DNA from: Bacillus_BA fengqiuensis
GTDB taxonomy: Bacteria > Bacillota > Bacilli > Bacillales > Bacillaceae_H
Length of the DNA: 64,000 nt
Strand: one strand, 5' to 3'
Assembly: GCA_030813035.1 (NCBI GenBank)
Contig: JAUSTV010000001.1
In this document: positions 8,854-17,983 of the stretch, one piece after another
Layout: each line of letters opens with the position of its first letter
How positions within the stretch are numbered: the stretch's first letter is position 1
The notes under the pieces: model-generated
Databases searched by the model: none
Told to the model about the DNA's origin: nothing
The model's input: the letters and a program-made list of their open reading frames with translations, nothing else
Made by a program: the position numbers and the translations under genes

Positions 8854-8889
8854 GCGCCTGAAAAGGTGAAAAAACTTCTTTTCAGACGC
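8854..8889 (-). terminator. Terminator of the DUF3231 gene
   Basis: 12-bp stem with one mismatch (8854-8865 with 8878-8889). On the minus strand it is followed by TTCTTTC. It lies just beyond the stop of the gene ending at 8909. Confidence 0.65.
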
Positions 8890-8908
8890 CTGAATAACGA
8901 ATAGTTCA

Positions 8909-9454
8909 TTAAGCTTGTTCGGATTGAAGTACATGCAGCGGCGGCGGAATGAGCCAGCCTTTTTCCTTGTTCATTCTAAGTAATGTTACTCCGAATTGAG
9001 CTTTTTTCATATGAAATTGACCAAACATGGCTCCAATATCTTCGCGAATGCTCATACCCATGATGGTGCTGCACGATACTAATCCTGCTGCGATATCGGC
9101 AGATACTGTGGCCGCAACTTCCGCGTCGTTGATGCGGGCTCCCGGAGGAATGCTTTCGATTGTCGCTGACGGACGCTCCGGAGGGGCAGGAGGCAATGCG
9201 ATGCCGTTTGCCTTCAGCAATTCTTGCAGTGCCTGAACTTCCGGTTTTAACCCGTTCTTAATCACGTCTTCAAGAAAAGCCTTTAAATCCGCATCCCCCG
9301 TATGGTTGATTAATACCTGGTAGCCGGCAATCATGCCTTGTGCTGTCATTAAATAGGCCCATGTTCCGGACACTTCACCATAATGCATCGGTTCATTTTG
9401 TGGATTTCCGCTTAAAATACCCATAATCGTCCTCCCTAATGAAGAAATGTTCAT
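8909..9454 (-). CDS. DUF3231 family protein, single-domain
   Basis: 181 residues, largely helical, with one DUF3231-type four-helix unit. Recognisable features are HYGEVSGTWAYLMTAQGMI near the N-terminus, an acidic helix (DADLKAFLEDVIKNGLKPEV), a proline-rich loop (ALPPAPPERP) and a final region reading REDIGAMFGQFH. The family is common in spore formers and its function is unknown. AAAGGAG lies six bases before the ATG. A second protein of the family, with two units, is encoded at 42383-43393. Confidence 0.8.
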   Translation of the reverse strand: MNISSLGRTIMGILSGNPQNEPMHYGEVSGTWAYLMTAQGMIAGYQVLINHTGDADLKAFLEDVIKNGLKPEVQALQELLKANGIALPPAPPERPSATIESIPPGARINDAEVAATVSADIAAGLVSCSTIMGMSIREDIGAMFGQFHMKKAQFGVTLLRMNKEKGWLIPPPLHVLQSEQA

Positions 9455-9611
9455 GATTGGCTCCTTTTAAAAGGATGAATACAAACAACATCATTTATCA
9501 TGCACACCCTTATCCTTTTTATTCAGGGAGAGAACGGTTTGGAAAAACATTTTGCATGTTGTTTTCATTTCCAATTACACATATTTTTAGCATGCCGGCA
9601 AATGATAAAAA

Positions 9612-9640
9612 GAAGTGATAAAGCATTTGTTATCATCTTC
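9612..9640. promoter_or_regulatory. Inverted repeat before the germinant receptor operon
   Basis: GAAGTGATAA (9612-9621) faces TTATCATCTTC (9630-9640), an imperfect inverted repeat 39 bases upstream of the first ger start. It may be an operator or the end of an upstream transcript. No clear sigma-G promoter could be assigned. Confidence 0.3.
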
Positions 9641-9678
9641 TTATCCTATCTACCATAAAAACGAATAGGTGATGTATA

Positions 9679-10788
9679 TTGTTGCATCCAACGGTTCTTA
9701 AAACAAAGCAAGTATTTTTGATGCTTGTGATTTCCACCGGTCTGCTGAACCATGTCATGATTATTCCGACCATTCTTCAAGCAGCCGGCCGTGACAGCTG
9801 GTTTAGTATAGCAGCCGTAACACCGTTGTTTGTTTTGTATATGACAATGGTCTTTTTTATCGTCAAAAAAACGGGTCAAGCAAACCTTTATGATTGGTGC
9901 AAAAAATCATTCGGTAAAGCGGCGGCTCTGTTCATCGTACTTCCCATCGTTTTCATCGCGTTTACTGTCAGTTACATTTCTTTAAAAGATACATCGATTT
10001 GGCTGACTACTTATTTTTTAGTCGACATGCCGAGCCCCGTCATTATATTCGTGCTGACCTTTATTTGTTTTTGGGCAACGAAAAAAGGGATTAAAGCCAT
10101 GGCGATTATGACGACGGTCATTTTGCCTATTGTTGTCGTTCTCGGTTTTTTCATTATGTTTGTCAATTCTACAGAAAAAGATATGGAGCTACTTTTTCCC
10201 CTGTTTTCAGAAGGGTATCGTCCGTTTATGAAAGGGATGATTTATGCCGCGGCAGGGTTGATGGAGATTTTTGTCATTTTGCTCATTCAACAGCATGTAC
10301 ATGATCAAATTCGATATAAGCATGTTCTGTTGCTCGGATTTGTTTTTATTGGGTTAATGAGCGGGCCGCTTTCCGCTGCCATCATGGAATACGGTCCTGT
10401 TGAAGCTGAAAATTTGCGCTACCCGGCCTATGAGCAATGGAGATTGCTTCGAATCGGAGATTTCATCTCACAAATTGATTTTTTGGCCATGTATCAATGG
10501 ATGAGCGGTTTCATTATACGGGTGAGCCTTTTTATGTTTATCGTTCATGAGTTTTTGAATCAAAAAAAGCAGAAATGGTTATTGCCGTTTTTGTATTTCC
10601 TTTTATTAGCTCTAAGTTTATACCCTGTGAATACACATCAATTCTACAATGCTCTATACCGATTCTTTTTCCCGTTTTTCGTCACCTTCATCTTATTCAT
10701 GACAATCATTATTTTCATATTGGCCGTGATAGCAAGTAAAAGGAGCCATAAAAATGACAATAAGGACCATCAAAAAGCTACTACCTGA
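9679..10788 (+). CDS. Spore germinant receptor B subunit (GerAB/GerKB-type permease)
   Basis: 369 residues with about ten membrane helices, an APC-superfamily fold typical of GerAB proteins, which bind the germinant in the spore inner membrane. The start is TTG at 9679, selected because AGGTGATG lies six bases upstream; no ATG in frame is better placed. The C-terminus overlaps the next gene by 35 bases. Gene order B-A-C differs from the A-B-C order of the classic gerA operon of B. subtilis. The germinant cannot be predicted. Confidence 0.87.
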   Translation: MLHPTVLKTKQVFLMLVISTGLLNHVMIIPTILQAAGRDSWFSIAAVTPLFVLYMTMVFFIVKKTGQANLYDWCKKSFGKAAALFIVLPIVFIAFTVSYISLKDTSIWLTTYFLVDMPSPVIIFVLTFICFWATKKGIKAMAIMTTVILPIVVVLGFFIMFVNSTEKDMELLFPLFSEGYRPFMKGMIYAAAGLMEIFVILLIQQHVHDQIRYKHVLLLGFVFIGLMSGPLSAAIMEYGPVEAENLRYPAYEQWRLLRIGDFISQIDFLAMYQWMSGFIIRVSLFMFIVHEFLNQKKQKWLLPFLYFLLLALSLYPVNTHQFYNALYRFFFPFFVTFILFMTIIIFILAVIASKRSHKNDNKDHQKATT

Positions 10789-12271
10789 TAAAGCTAAGGA
10801 TATAGAGAATGGCGAAAAAGAGACGAGAGTGGAAAAGTCGAAAACCGAACATGGCTCCGGACTTGAGTATGTAAAACAAAAGCTGCAGAAAAATTTCGAT
10901 ATGGTGTTTAATGAATACAAAAATGATGAGTATCGTCTTGTTTTCGTTTATTGTGAAAGTGTTGTCGATGCAAAATATATAGATGAAGTGATCTATCCGA
11001 AATTGAATGTTCTTTCTTTGCAGTCGGGAGCCGTTCAAGAACAATTGGGGAGCCTGTTAAAATTGCAAGACTTGACGAACGAATCGAAGGAAAAGCTTCC
11101 CTATTATATTTATAACGGTTCTGTATTAATCTTTACCCCTGTAGAGAATGTGTTTGCTATCGAGTTGAAGCAAATCCCGCAGCGAACCCCGGAAGAACCG
11201 GCGACAGAAACGTCTATCCGAGGGCCGCGGGATGGCTTTGTGGAAGACTTGAGTACGAATATCGCTCTGATCCGTAAGCGTTTAAAGACACCGACGCTTC
11301 TTGCCGAAAGGTTTATCGTAGGAAAGCGGAGCAATACCGAATTGGCGTTAGTTTACTTGGAGGACGTTATTAACCCGAGCATTGTAGCGGAAGTGAAAGA
11401 ACGGATTGGAAAATTGGATTTGGATATTGTCAGCAGTGTGCAGCAATTAGAGGAAATGCTGTCGGATCAACCGTTGTCTTTATTTCCGACAACCGATTAT
11501 ACAGGCAGACCCGATTTTGCCGTAGAATGCTTGAATCAAGGGAGGTTTCTGCTTGTCGTTGACGGTCATCCGACCGTGTCCACGGCGCCTGTAACTTTAT
11601 CGCTTGTATTTAAATCTCCGGAAGATTCAACCCTGAATTTCTATTTCGTCTCTTTTGAGCGTTTGGTACGGCTTGCCTCTTTATTTGTGAGCACGCTGCT
11701 TCCCGGTCTATGGGTTGCGCTGACGTCCAATAATATTGAACAAATTCCATTTTTGCTCGTTGCCACCATTTCTGTTTCGAGAAAGGGGCTGCCTTTGTCC
11801 ACACCTTTTGAGATGTTCATCATGCTGGCATTGTTCGAGTTATTTAATGAAGCGGCCGTCCGCTTGCCAAAAGCGATCGGACAGACAGTAGCCGTTATTG
11901 GCGGGTTGATTGTCGGGGACGCGGCCATACGGGCGGGTTTAACGTCACCATCGATGCTTGTGATCGGAGCCACTACCTTTGTCTCGGGATTTACACTCGT
12001 AAATCAGCTTTTGTCGAGCAGTCTCACCATTTTAAGATTTACCATTCTTCTTTTAGCGACTTTCTTTGGGATATTCGGGGTGGTAATCGGTTTCTTGATG
12101 GTTGTTTTGTATTTGTCGGGAACGACATCATTCGGCATTCCTTATCTCGCCAATCTTGCTTCCGTGGATAAAACATTAATCATGAAGAGTTACTTAAGGT
12201 TACCGTGGGTATTCCGTAAAGAGAGAGATGCCAACAACCAGCCTATAGATTCAGATACTCAGGAGGATTGA
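10754..12271 (+). CDS. Spore germinant receptor A subunit (GerAA-type)
   Basis: 505 residues. A long soluble N-terminal region (about 1-290, two subdomains) is followed by a membrane region of about five helices carrying family motifs such as RKGLPLSTPFEMFIMLALFE and IGGLIVGDAAIRAG. GerA subunits form the oligomeric ion channel of the nutrient receptor. AAAGGAG lies inside the end of the preceding gene, 8-9 bases before the ATG, giving translational coupling. The stop is one base before the C subunit start. Confidence 0.9.
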   Translation: MTIRTIKKLLPDKAKDIENGEKETRVEKSKTEHGSGLEYVKQKLQKNFDMVFNEYKNDEYRLVFVYCESVVDAKYIDEVIYPKLNVLSLQSGAVQEQLGSLLKLQDLTNESKEKLPYYIYNGSVLIFTPVENVFAIELKQIPQRTPEEPATETSIRGPRDGFVEDLSTNIALIRKRLKTPTLLAERFIVGKRSNTELALVYLEDVINPSIVAEVKERIGKLDLDIVSSVQQLEEMLSDQPLSLFPTTDYTGRPDFAVECLNQGRFLLVVDGHPTVSTAPVTLSLVFKSPEDSTLNFYFVSFERLVRLASLFVSTLLPGLWVALTSNNIEQIPFLLVATISVSRKGLPLSTPFEMFIMLALFELFNEAAVRLPKAIGQTVAVIGGLIVGDAAIRAGLTSPSMLVIGATTFVSGFTLVNQLLSSSLTILRFTILLLATFFGIFGVVIGFLMVVLYLSGTTSFGIPYLANLASVDKTLIMKSYLRLPWVFRKERDANNQPIDSDTQED

Positions 12272-12272
12272 C

Positions 12273-13451
12273 ATGCGGATGAGACGGATGCTTTTGTTTG
12301 TGCTCCTTATTCCTGTTCTTTTCTTATCGGGGTGTTTCGGTTTAAAAAGCATGGAGAATTTAACATATGTGATTGCCATCGGAATTGATTACGACAAGGA
12401 AGCCGAAGAATACATCGTTCACCTGCAGGCAGTAGATTTTACGAATGTGGCCAAACAAGAAGCGCCAGCGCCGCCAGCACCGAACTGGATTGCCAAAGCA
12501 AAAGGGAAATCCCTCAATCATGCCGTTTCCAAACTTTACGAAAAAAGTCAGCCCGCACTTTTCTTTCCGCATTTAAAGGTAGTCGTACTGAAAGAAAATG
12601 CAATCAAGTATAAAATGAAAGAGATTATGAAAGATTTGGCGAGAAACAGGTCTATAAGACATTCGATCTTCATTTTCGGGACAAAGGAGCCGATGGAAGA
12701 ACTATTTAAACTAAAAGCCCTGTTCAATTATCCGCCTGTTTATTCCTTGCTGATGAAACCGGGAGACGTGGTAGGAGATAATTATGTGCTGCAGCCGAAA
12801 CGTTTGAACCATTTCACCTCTCGCTATTACGAGCCTGTCGGAGGTGCTGTCATCCCGTCTCTGGACATTGCTAAAAAGGCATGGAAAAAAGGAGATAAAA
12901 CATATCCTGTTTTAAGCATAAATGGCGGCTATTTTTTTCAAAACGTCCAATTTAAAGGATTTATGAGCTTGAAAGATATAAGCGGAATAAAATGGATCGA
13001 GGAAAAAAAGCTGAAGGAAACTTACGTGCTAGGCGATCCAAAAAAGCCACATAGTATACTTGGGGTCGTTTCATCCAAAATGGATATAAAGGTGAAGACG
13101 GATAAGGAAGGAAAACCGATGTTTAAGGTAAAGGCATCCGCGGACGTAGAGGTGTTAGAAGAGCTGGGCGGTGTGTCCTATTCTGTCATTTCCAAAGACA
13201 TCAAAAGCCAAATCAAAAAAGAAATCCAAAAGAGCTTCCAAAAAGGGCTGGAAAAGGATGCCGATATCCTTCGGTTAGGCGTACCATGGTATCGGTTTCA
13301 TCAGAACGAATATAAAAAATTCACGAAAACAAATGCTCTCGATTCGTACTTAAGTGAAGATTCGTTAGAATCCATCGAGGTCAAGGTCAACATGAGTACA
13401 ACCAATACGTACAAATTTCATGTAGATCAAGACGGACAAGGGGGAGAGTAG
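12273..13451 (+). CDS. Spore germinant receptor C subunit (GerAC-type lipoprotein)
   Basis: 392 residues with a lipoprotein signal peptide ending in FLSGC (Cys about 21). The body matches GerAC lipoproteins: an N-terminal domain beginning LKSMENLTYVIAIGIDYD and a C-terminal Ger(x)C domain. It is anchored in the inner spore membrane, its diacylglyceryl group being added by GerF in other bacilli. GGAGG lies six bases before the ATG. An inverted repeat overlaps the stop codon. Confidence 0.9.
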   Translation: MRMRRMLLFVLLIPVLFLSGCFGLKSMENLTYVIAIGIDYDKEAEEYIVHLQAVDFTNVAKQEAPAPPAPNWIAKAKGKSLNHAVSKLYEKSQPALFFPHLKVVVLKENAIKYKMKEIMKDLARNRSIRHSIFIFGTKEPMEELFKLKALFNYPPVYSLLMKPGDVVGDNYVLQPKRLNHFTSRYYEPVGGAVIPSLDIAKKAWKKGDKTYPVLSINGGYFFQNVQFKGFMSLKDISGIKWIEEKKLKETYVLGDPKKPHSILGVVSSKMDIKVKTDKEGKPMFKVKASADVEVLEELGGVSYSVISKDIKSQIKKEIQKSFQKGLEKDADILRLGVPWYRFHQNEYKKFTKTNALDSYLSEDSLESIEVKVNMSTTNTYKFHVDQDGQGGE

Positions 13452-13467
13452 CTTTCCCTTTGTCCGT
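13432..13467. terminator. Hairpin at the end of the ger operon
   Basis: A 14-15-bp arm at 13432-13445 pairs with 13453-13467 with about one mismatch, overlapping the gerC-type stop. There is no T-run on either side, so termination is likely weak or the structure works as a 3' stabiliser between two convergent units. Confidence 0.45.
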
Positions 13468-13486
13468 GCATTCATCAAATAGAGCA

Positions 13487-14035
13487 TTACGTGCTCAGCA
13501 GCTTCACTGTGAGCAGGGAACTGGCGAACATAGAAACGGCCCCGATATAAAAAATAACATCAACGGTTAACAAATCAGCTAAATAACCCCCGATGATAAT
13601 GGCAAAAGCGGAGAAAATCGTCGTCCAAAAATGATAATGACCGATGGCCCGGCCGCGCTCGTGTCCGCTCGTCAAATCGGCAATCACGATTTTTTCGCTC
13701 GTTTTTTGCATCGCTCCCAAGACGCCGAGGAATATTTGCATCGTATACACTTGCCATAAAGCAGTAAGAATCGGCAAGAGGAGAAAGGCGAGCGACATTC
13801 CGAATGAATACATGGCTAAAAAGATCATGCTTCCCATTTTATCGGTATACTTGCCGACAAAAAGGTGAACAAAGGCGGAGCTTAACGTAAACAGTCCATA
13901 AGAAAGACCGAATTGGCCGTAAGAAGTTCCGATGTCTTTGATGAATAATAAGTAAAAAGGGAAAACGAGACTCGATCCGAGAATAGCCGAGCTTTGGGAA
14001 TATAACAGCCATTTGAGCGGGTCATTTTTCATCAT
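13487..14035 (-). CDS. Half-length MFS-type membrane protein (six helices)
   Basis: About 182 residues from the ATG at 14035, selected because GAAAGGT lies nine bases upstream (another ATG nine bases earlier has no room for a ribosome site). It holds six membrane helices and the MFS loop 2-3 signature in GKYTDKMGS, equivalent to only the N-terminal half of a usual 400-residue transporter. The frame ends cleanly, and no second half was found before the ger operon. It may be a natural half-size transporter that dimerises or a truncated gene. It is 7 bases downstream of the FAD oxidase stop, so they form one unit. Confidence 0.7.
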   Translation of the reverse strand: MMKNDPLKWLLYSQSSAILGSSLVFPFYLLFIKDIGTSYGQFGLSYGLFTLSSAFVHLFVGKYTDKMGSMIFLAMYSFGMSLAFLLLPILTALWQVYTMQIFLGVLGAMQKTSEKIVIADLTSGHERGRAIGHYHFWTTIFSAFAIIIGGYLADLLTVDVIFYIGAVSMFASSLLTVKLLST

Positions 14036-15470
14036 GTCTGCCATACCTTTCGTAAAATTGGTTCATGAAACGTTCATTCGGGTCCCATTGTCTTTTCTTT
14101 GCGAAAAACTCATCGGTTTTCGGATAAACGGCTTTCATCTGCCCGGAAGTTGGGTATAACTGATACGTTAGATAATAGGTGCCCTTATATTTCCGGACGG
14201 CATCGACCATTTCTTTTGTTGCTGCTTTCATTGTTTCAATGTCTTGATCATGGAACCCGTGATTAAAAATCGGGACAAGCGCCAGCATCTCATTGGTTGA
14301 ATAGGAAAGGGCGGCTTCCGTATTTTTTGGTACATAGCGAACGGTTACATTGAACACGTTCAAGTCGTATTGATTGATGATCGAGCGTAAGTCGTCCACG
14401 AACGGAACAAAAGCATCCATCGGAACGAAATATTCCTGCAAAATATCGGTATCTTGCTCTGACATATAGTCGAGGAACTGAATGTCCGGGCGCATGGCAT
14501 TATTGCGTGACAGAATGGTAGACTGTCCTTCGGCATATAGTTTTCCTTGAATCTCCCATAAAAGCTCTTTTCCCCAATCGTATTTTCGGGCCAAGCCAAA
14601 AAGAAACTTGTTACGGCGCACCCACTTCTCTTCTGAAAGTGCCATATACTCTTTTGAAACAGCCGGCTGTACTTGCTTATAATTGATGGCATACATATCA
14701 GTTAAAAAGCTGGACGGGGCGGTCGATAAACGCGCAATGTGCAGGTGGTAAACGGGATTGGCCAGCACCGTTTTTTTCATATAATCCACGTATTCGGTAT
14801 AAGCCAAATGGCGGTGTTCCGTTTCTAAAAGGGTATTATCCGTCAGTTGCAGCTCGACATCCAAAATAACGCCAAACAGCCCGTATCCGCCAACCGCAAG
14901 TGAAAACAATTCAGGCTCTTTCGTCCGGCTGACTTCGATGATTTCTCCGTCTGCCGTCAACAGCCGAAAGGAGTTCACCGTTTCAATCAGCGGGCCGTAA
15001 CGAACATCGCGCCCATGGGCATTGACGCTCAGCGATCCACCCACGGTAAAGATGTTAGAGGACTGCATGACTTTGACAGCTAACCTGTAAGGATTCACAT
15101 ACCGCTGGATATCTGCCCATGTCGCTCCGCTTTGGACGCGAATCGTTTTTTCCTTTTCATTAAAGCCGAGAATCTTATTATAGGAAGTCATATCAAGCAA
15201 AAGGGCATCACGATAAAAAATGTGGCCGCCCTGGCTGTGCCGCTTTCCTGCAATCGAGACAGGCATGTCTTGGGCATTGGCTTTTTGGACCGCTGCGATG
15301 ATGGTTTGTTCTTCTTTTCCTTTTACAATCTCTTTCACTTCAACGGGAAAAAGGCGGCTGACATCATGGATCAGCCATTCATTTTCTTTTTTGGTTGTCT
15401 TGAACGAGACGGAAAAAAGGAGGGTGCAGGTAAAAATGACAGTAAGAATGATGAGTGTTAATCGTTTCAT
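14022..15470 (-). CDS. Membrane-anchored FAD-linked oxidase
   Basis: 482 residues. An N-terminal hydrophobic segment (about 4-24) looks like a signal anchor. It is followed by an FAD_binding_4 (PCMH-type) domain with PVSIAGKRHSQGGH, QSGATWADIQRYV and VGGSLSVNAHGRD, and a C-terminal cap region similar to D-arabinono-1,4-lactone oxidase-type enzymes. It probably oxidises a hydroxyl group of a sugar, lactone or alcohol with FAD, but the substrate is unknown. AAAGGT lies nine bases before the ATG. It is paired with the half-size MFS protein. Confidence 0.8.
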   Translation of the reverse strand: MKRLTLIILTVIFTCTLLFSVSFKTTKKENEWLIHDVSRLFPVEVKEIVKGKEEQTIIAAVQKANAQDMPVSIAGKRHSQGGHIFYRDALLLDMTSYNKILGFNEKEKTIRVQSGATWADIQRYVNPYRLAVKVMQSSNIFTVGGSLSVNAHGRDVRYGPLIETVNSFRLLTADGEIIEVSRTKEPELFSLAVGGYGLFGVILDVELQLTDNTLLETEHRHLAYTEYVDYMKKTVLANPVYHLHIARLSTAPSSFLTDMYAINYKQVQPAVSKEYMALSEEKWVRRNKFLFGLARKYDWGKELLWEIQGKLYAEGQSTILSRNNAMRPDIQFLDYMSEQDTDILQEYFVPMDAFVPFVDDLRSIINQYDLNVFNVTVRYVPKNTEAALSYSTNEMLALVPIFNHGFHDQDIETMKAATKEMVDAVRKYKGTYYLTYQLYPTSGQMKAVYPKTDEFFAKKRQWDPNERFMNQFYERYGRHDEK

Positions 15471-15636
15471 CGGAAAATGACCTTTCTTTTTTCTTTTATT
15501 CTATCAATCTTATTTTATTATGTAACCTTTATTCAATATGAGGGAAAGTATATAGATGATTATTGCATGATGTATTGGTTAAAATAAAAAAATCTACATA
15601 AAGTGACTATTTTCGATAATTAATGGTTTATTTTAT

Positions 15637-15680
15637 TTTCCCGAACCATTATAATAAAAGTGGAATTAATGTTCGTTTTT
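15637..15680 (+). promoter_or_regulatory. Pair of PurR boxes overlapping the folD promoter
   Basis: Box 1 (15637-15649) contains CCGAACCAT. Box 2 (15668-15680), on the opposite strand, reads AAAAACGAACATT, one mismatch from the Bacillus PurR consensus AWWWCCGAACWWT. The two are inverted and 18 bases apart, close to known PurR operators. A TATAAT at 15650-15655 lies between them, so PurR would block the promoter. Regulation of folD by PurR is known in B. subtilis. Confidence 0.65.
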
Positions 15681-15706
15681 AGATAAAGGAAGAGAGGTTA
15701 TTAATC

Positions 15707-16564
15707 ATGAGTGCAAAGATTATTAAAGGAAAAGAAGTCGCTGCCGAAATGCGTGCAGCTTTAAAGGAAGAGGTAGCATCCCTGAAAGAGAAAGGCATTT
15801 CCCCGGGCCTTTCGGTTATTTTAATTGGTGATAATCCAGCTTCTCAATCGTATGTAAAAGCAAAAGTGCGAGCATGTGAAGAGATTGGCATCGTATCAGA
15901 AGTCATTAAACGCGACGCGAGCATTACAGAAGAAGAGCTGTTGGCTGAAATTGACCGTTTGAATGAAAATCCGAACGTTCATGGCATTCTTGTTCAGCTT
16001 CCGCTTCCGAAGCACATTAGCGAGAAAGAAGTGTTAAACCGCATTTCTGTTCAAAAAGATGTGGACGGTTTCCACCCTGTAAGCGTCGGGAACTTGGTCA
16101 TTGGAGATGAGTGTCTCCTTCCTTGTACGCCGTACGGAATCATCGAGCTTATTAAACGCTCCGGTGAAGACATTTCCGGAAAGCATGCGGTCGTCATCGG
16201 ACGAAGCAATATTGTCGGAAAGCCGGTTGCCCTTCTTTTATTACAGGAAAATGCGACAGTGACGATTGCCCATTCTCGTACACAAGATTTATCAGCTTTA
16301 ACGAAACAAGCCGATATTTTAGTGTCAGCTGTTGGAAATCCGCGCTTTATTAAAGCAGAGGATATTAAACCGGGTGCCATTGTAATTGATGTAGGAAATG
16401 GTACGGATGAAAACGGCAAACTTGTCGGAGATGTGGATTTTGAGGCTGCCAAAGAAGTGGCGGGCTATATTACACCGGTACCAGGCGGTGTAGGTCCGAT
16501 GACGATTACGATGTTATTGAACAACACGGTCGAAGCGGCGAAAAACTTAAATTCAATTAAATAA
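15707..16564 (+). CDS. folD: Bifunctional methylenetetrahydrofolate dehydrogenase/cyclohydrolase
   Basis: 285 residues, the standard FolD length. It catalyses the NADP-linked oxidation of 5,10-methylene-THF and hydrolysis to 10-formyl-THF in the cytoplasm. Visible motifs are PASQSYVKAKVRACEEIGI (with the catalytic Lys), VQLPLPKHI, DVDGFHP, VIGRSNIVGKPVA (nucleotide binding) and the C-terminal PGGVGPMTI. GAGAGG lies ten bases before the ATG. Flanked by PurR boxes and a terminator, so it is monocistronic. Confidence 0.96.
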   Translation: MSAKIIKGKEVAAEMRAALKEEVASLKEKGISPGLSVILIGDNPASQSYVKAKVRACEEIGIVSEVIKRDASITEEELLAEIDRLNENPNVHGILVQLPLPKHISEKEVLNRISVQKDVDGFHPVSVGNLVIGDECLLPCTPYGIIELIKRSGEDISGKHAVVIGRSNIVGKPVALLLLQENATVTIAHSRTQDLSALTKQADILVSAVGNPRFIKAEDIKPGAIVIDVGNGTDENGKLVGDVDFEAAKEVAGYITPVPGGVGPMTITMLLNNTVEAAKNLNSIK

Positions 16565-16570
16565 TGAGAT

Positions 16571-16616
16571 GCGAGGGGATGGAATTCAAGAAGAATTGCA
16601 TCCTCCGCTTTTTTAT
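16571..16616 (+). terminator. folD terminator
   Basis: Imperfect stem of about 16 bp (from GCGAGGGGAT at 16571 to ATCCTCCGC near 16608) followed by a run of T. Confidence 0.75.
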
Positions 16617-16693
16617 ACCGCCGCAGTCTTCTTTAGATGCTGAAAACGCTGATTTCTCAACAATGCATAAAAAGAGGTATAAAGGATAAACAT

Positions 16694-17584
16694 ATGAACA
16701 AACTGCTTGAGGAGAGTGAAGCATTGCAGAAACTAGAACAAATCTCTAAGCGGATTTTTTACTTACCCCCGTATCAAGAAACAGATCGCCCCATTTTAAT
16801 GGCAGTTACAGGAGAAGAAAGAACATTATTAATTGATGCTGGAAACTCTTCTAATCATGCCAGGTTGTTTCTAAATCAACTAGAGGAACTACATATTAAA
16901 GGAGATTGGCTTGTTCTCACTCATTGGCACTGGGATCATGTATTTGGAATGCGCGAAATGCAGATGCCCATTATTTCTCATTGGCAAACTCATGACCAAA
17001 TTAAAGAATTACAGAAGCTATCTTGGGAAGATCAATTCTTAGATCAACGTGTCAAAGAAGGGATAGAAATCCCATTTTGTGCAGACGCAATAAAGAAAGA
17101 GCTGGGGAATGATCGAGATATCTTGCTTTCGCTGCCTGACCTTACATTCGATCGCCGAATGACCGTGAACTTAGGTGGAGTGACTTGTATAATCGAACAT
17201 GTGGGTGGAGACCATTCTTCTGATTCTAGCATCATATATATTCCTGAGGAAAAAGTTCTTTTTCTGGGGGATTGCTTGTATGCAAATCTTTACTCAAAGA
17301 AGTGGAGTTATACGATTGAAAAGACGCTTCAGCTCGTTCATCAAATCGAAAAATACGATGCGGAAAATTTTTTTCTATCTCATCACCAGGCTCCATTAAC
17401 TAAAAAAGAATTTCAGCTGAAACTGCACCTCCTAAAAACCTCAGCACTTCTTACAGAGAAATATGAGGGAAATCAAGAAGAGATTGTTGGAGAAATGTCT
17501 GAAAGTTTGCAGAGAAAATTAAACGAAGAGGAAGTAGAAACCATTGGCTATTTTGTTAATGGATATGCTGGGGTGCAAAGATAA
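16694..17584 (+). CDS. Metallo-beta-lactamase-fold hydrolase
   Basis: 296 residues from the ATG at 16694, chosen over earlier in-frame starts because AAAGGA lies nine bases upstream. The zinc-binding motif HWHWDH is at about residue 78, with further ligands in EHVGGDHSSDS, LFLGDCLY and LSHHQ. It belongs to the MBL superfamily of hydrolases or thioesterases; the substrate is unknown. It is separated from folD by a terminator and is followed by about 400 bases without a gene. Confidence 0.78.
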   Translation: MNKLLEESEALQKLEQISKRIFYLPPYQETDRPILMAVTGEERTLLIDAGNSSNHARLFLNQLEELHIKGDWLVLTHWHWDHVFGMREMQMPIISHWQTHDQIKELQKLSWEDQFLDQRVKEGIEIPFCADAIKKELGNDRDILLSLPDLTFDRRMTVNLGGVTCIIEHVGGDHSSDSSIIYIPEEKVLFLGDCLYANLYSKKWSYTIEKTLQLVHQIEKYDAENFFLSHHQAPLTKKEFQLKLHLLKTSALLTEKYEGNQEEIVGEMSESLQRKLNEEEVETIGYFVNGYAGVQR

Positions 17585-17983
17585 AATAGAAGAGGATAAA
17601 GCGCATATAGGAGCCGATCATACATCTTTCCTTAGATTAAAACTGGTTATATCATTTGATGTGGAATGGTATAACTATTTTTTATTTTCTTAAAATTGCA
17701 GGTTTTCCGAATGCGAGCGGATGTCCAGCCGTTTATGGCACTTGGATTGGGGCGGAAAAAGGCGAGGCAAGATGTTGTTACTTAACATAATTATATTATT
17801 TTTCACTTGTAGTTCTTTATATAGACCTTCCTTTCATAAGCCGTGATTGAAAATGCCATCTTGCCATGTTAAAATATTCAGAATAATAGCCGCGGTATCC
17901 ATCACCTTCATGGATGAAAGATAACAAGATGGTTGAATGATACAAAATAAAGAACGGTGAAGCATAAGAAGAGGATGGGAACA
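17585..17983. other. Gap before the PaaX-type regulator
   Basis: No gene is convincing. A 6-bp inverted repeat (ATCCAT, 17897-17902, with ATGGAT, 17910-17915) lies about 70 bases before the PaaX start and could be an autoregulatory operator. A GC-richer stretch at about 17699-17765 may be decayed coding DNA but was not recognised. Confidence 0.35.

Noticed and set aside
8706..8861. 51-codon plus-strand frame with a plausible peptide (EYPPFSFQEKG...)
   Set aside because: No ribosome site before the ATG, overlaps the DUF3231 terminator, and no family was recognised.
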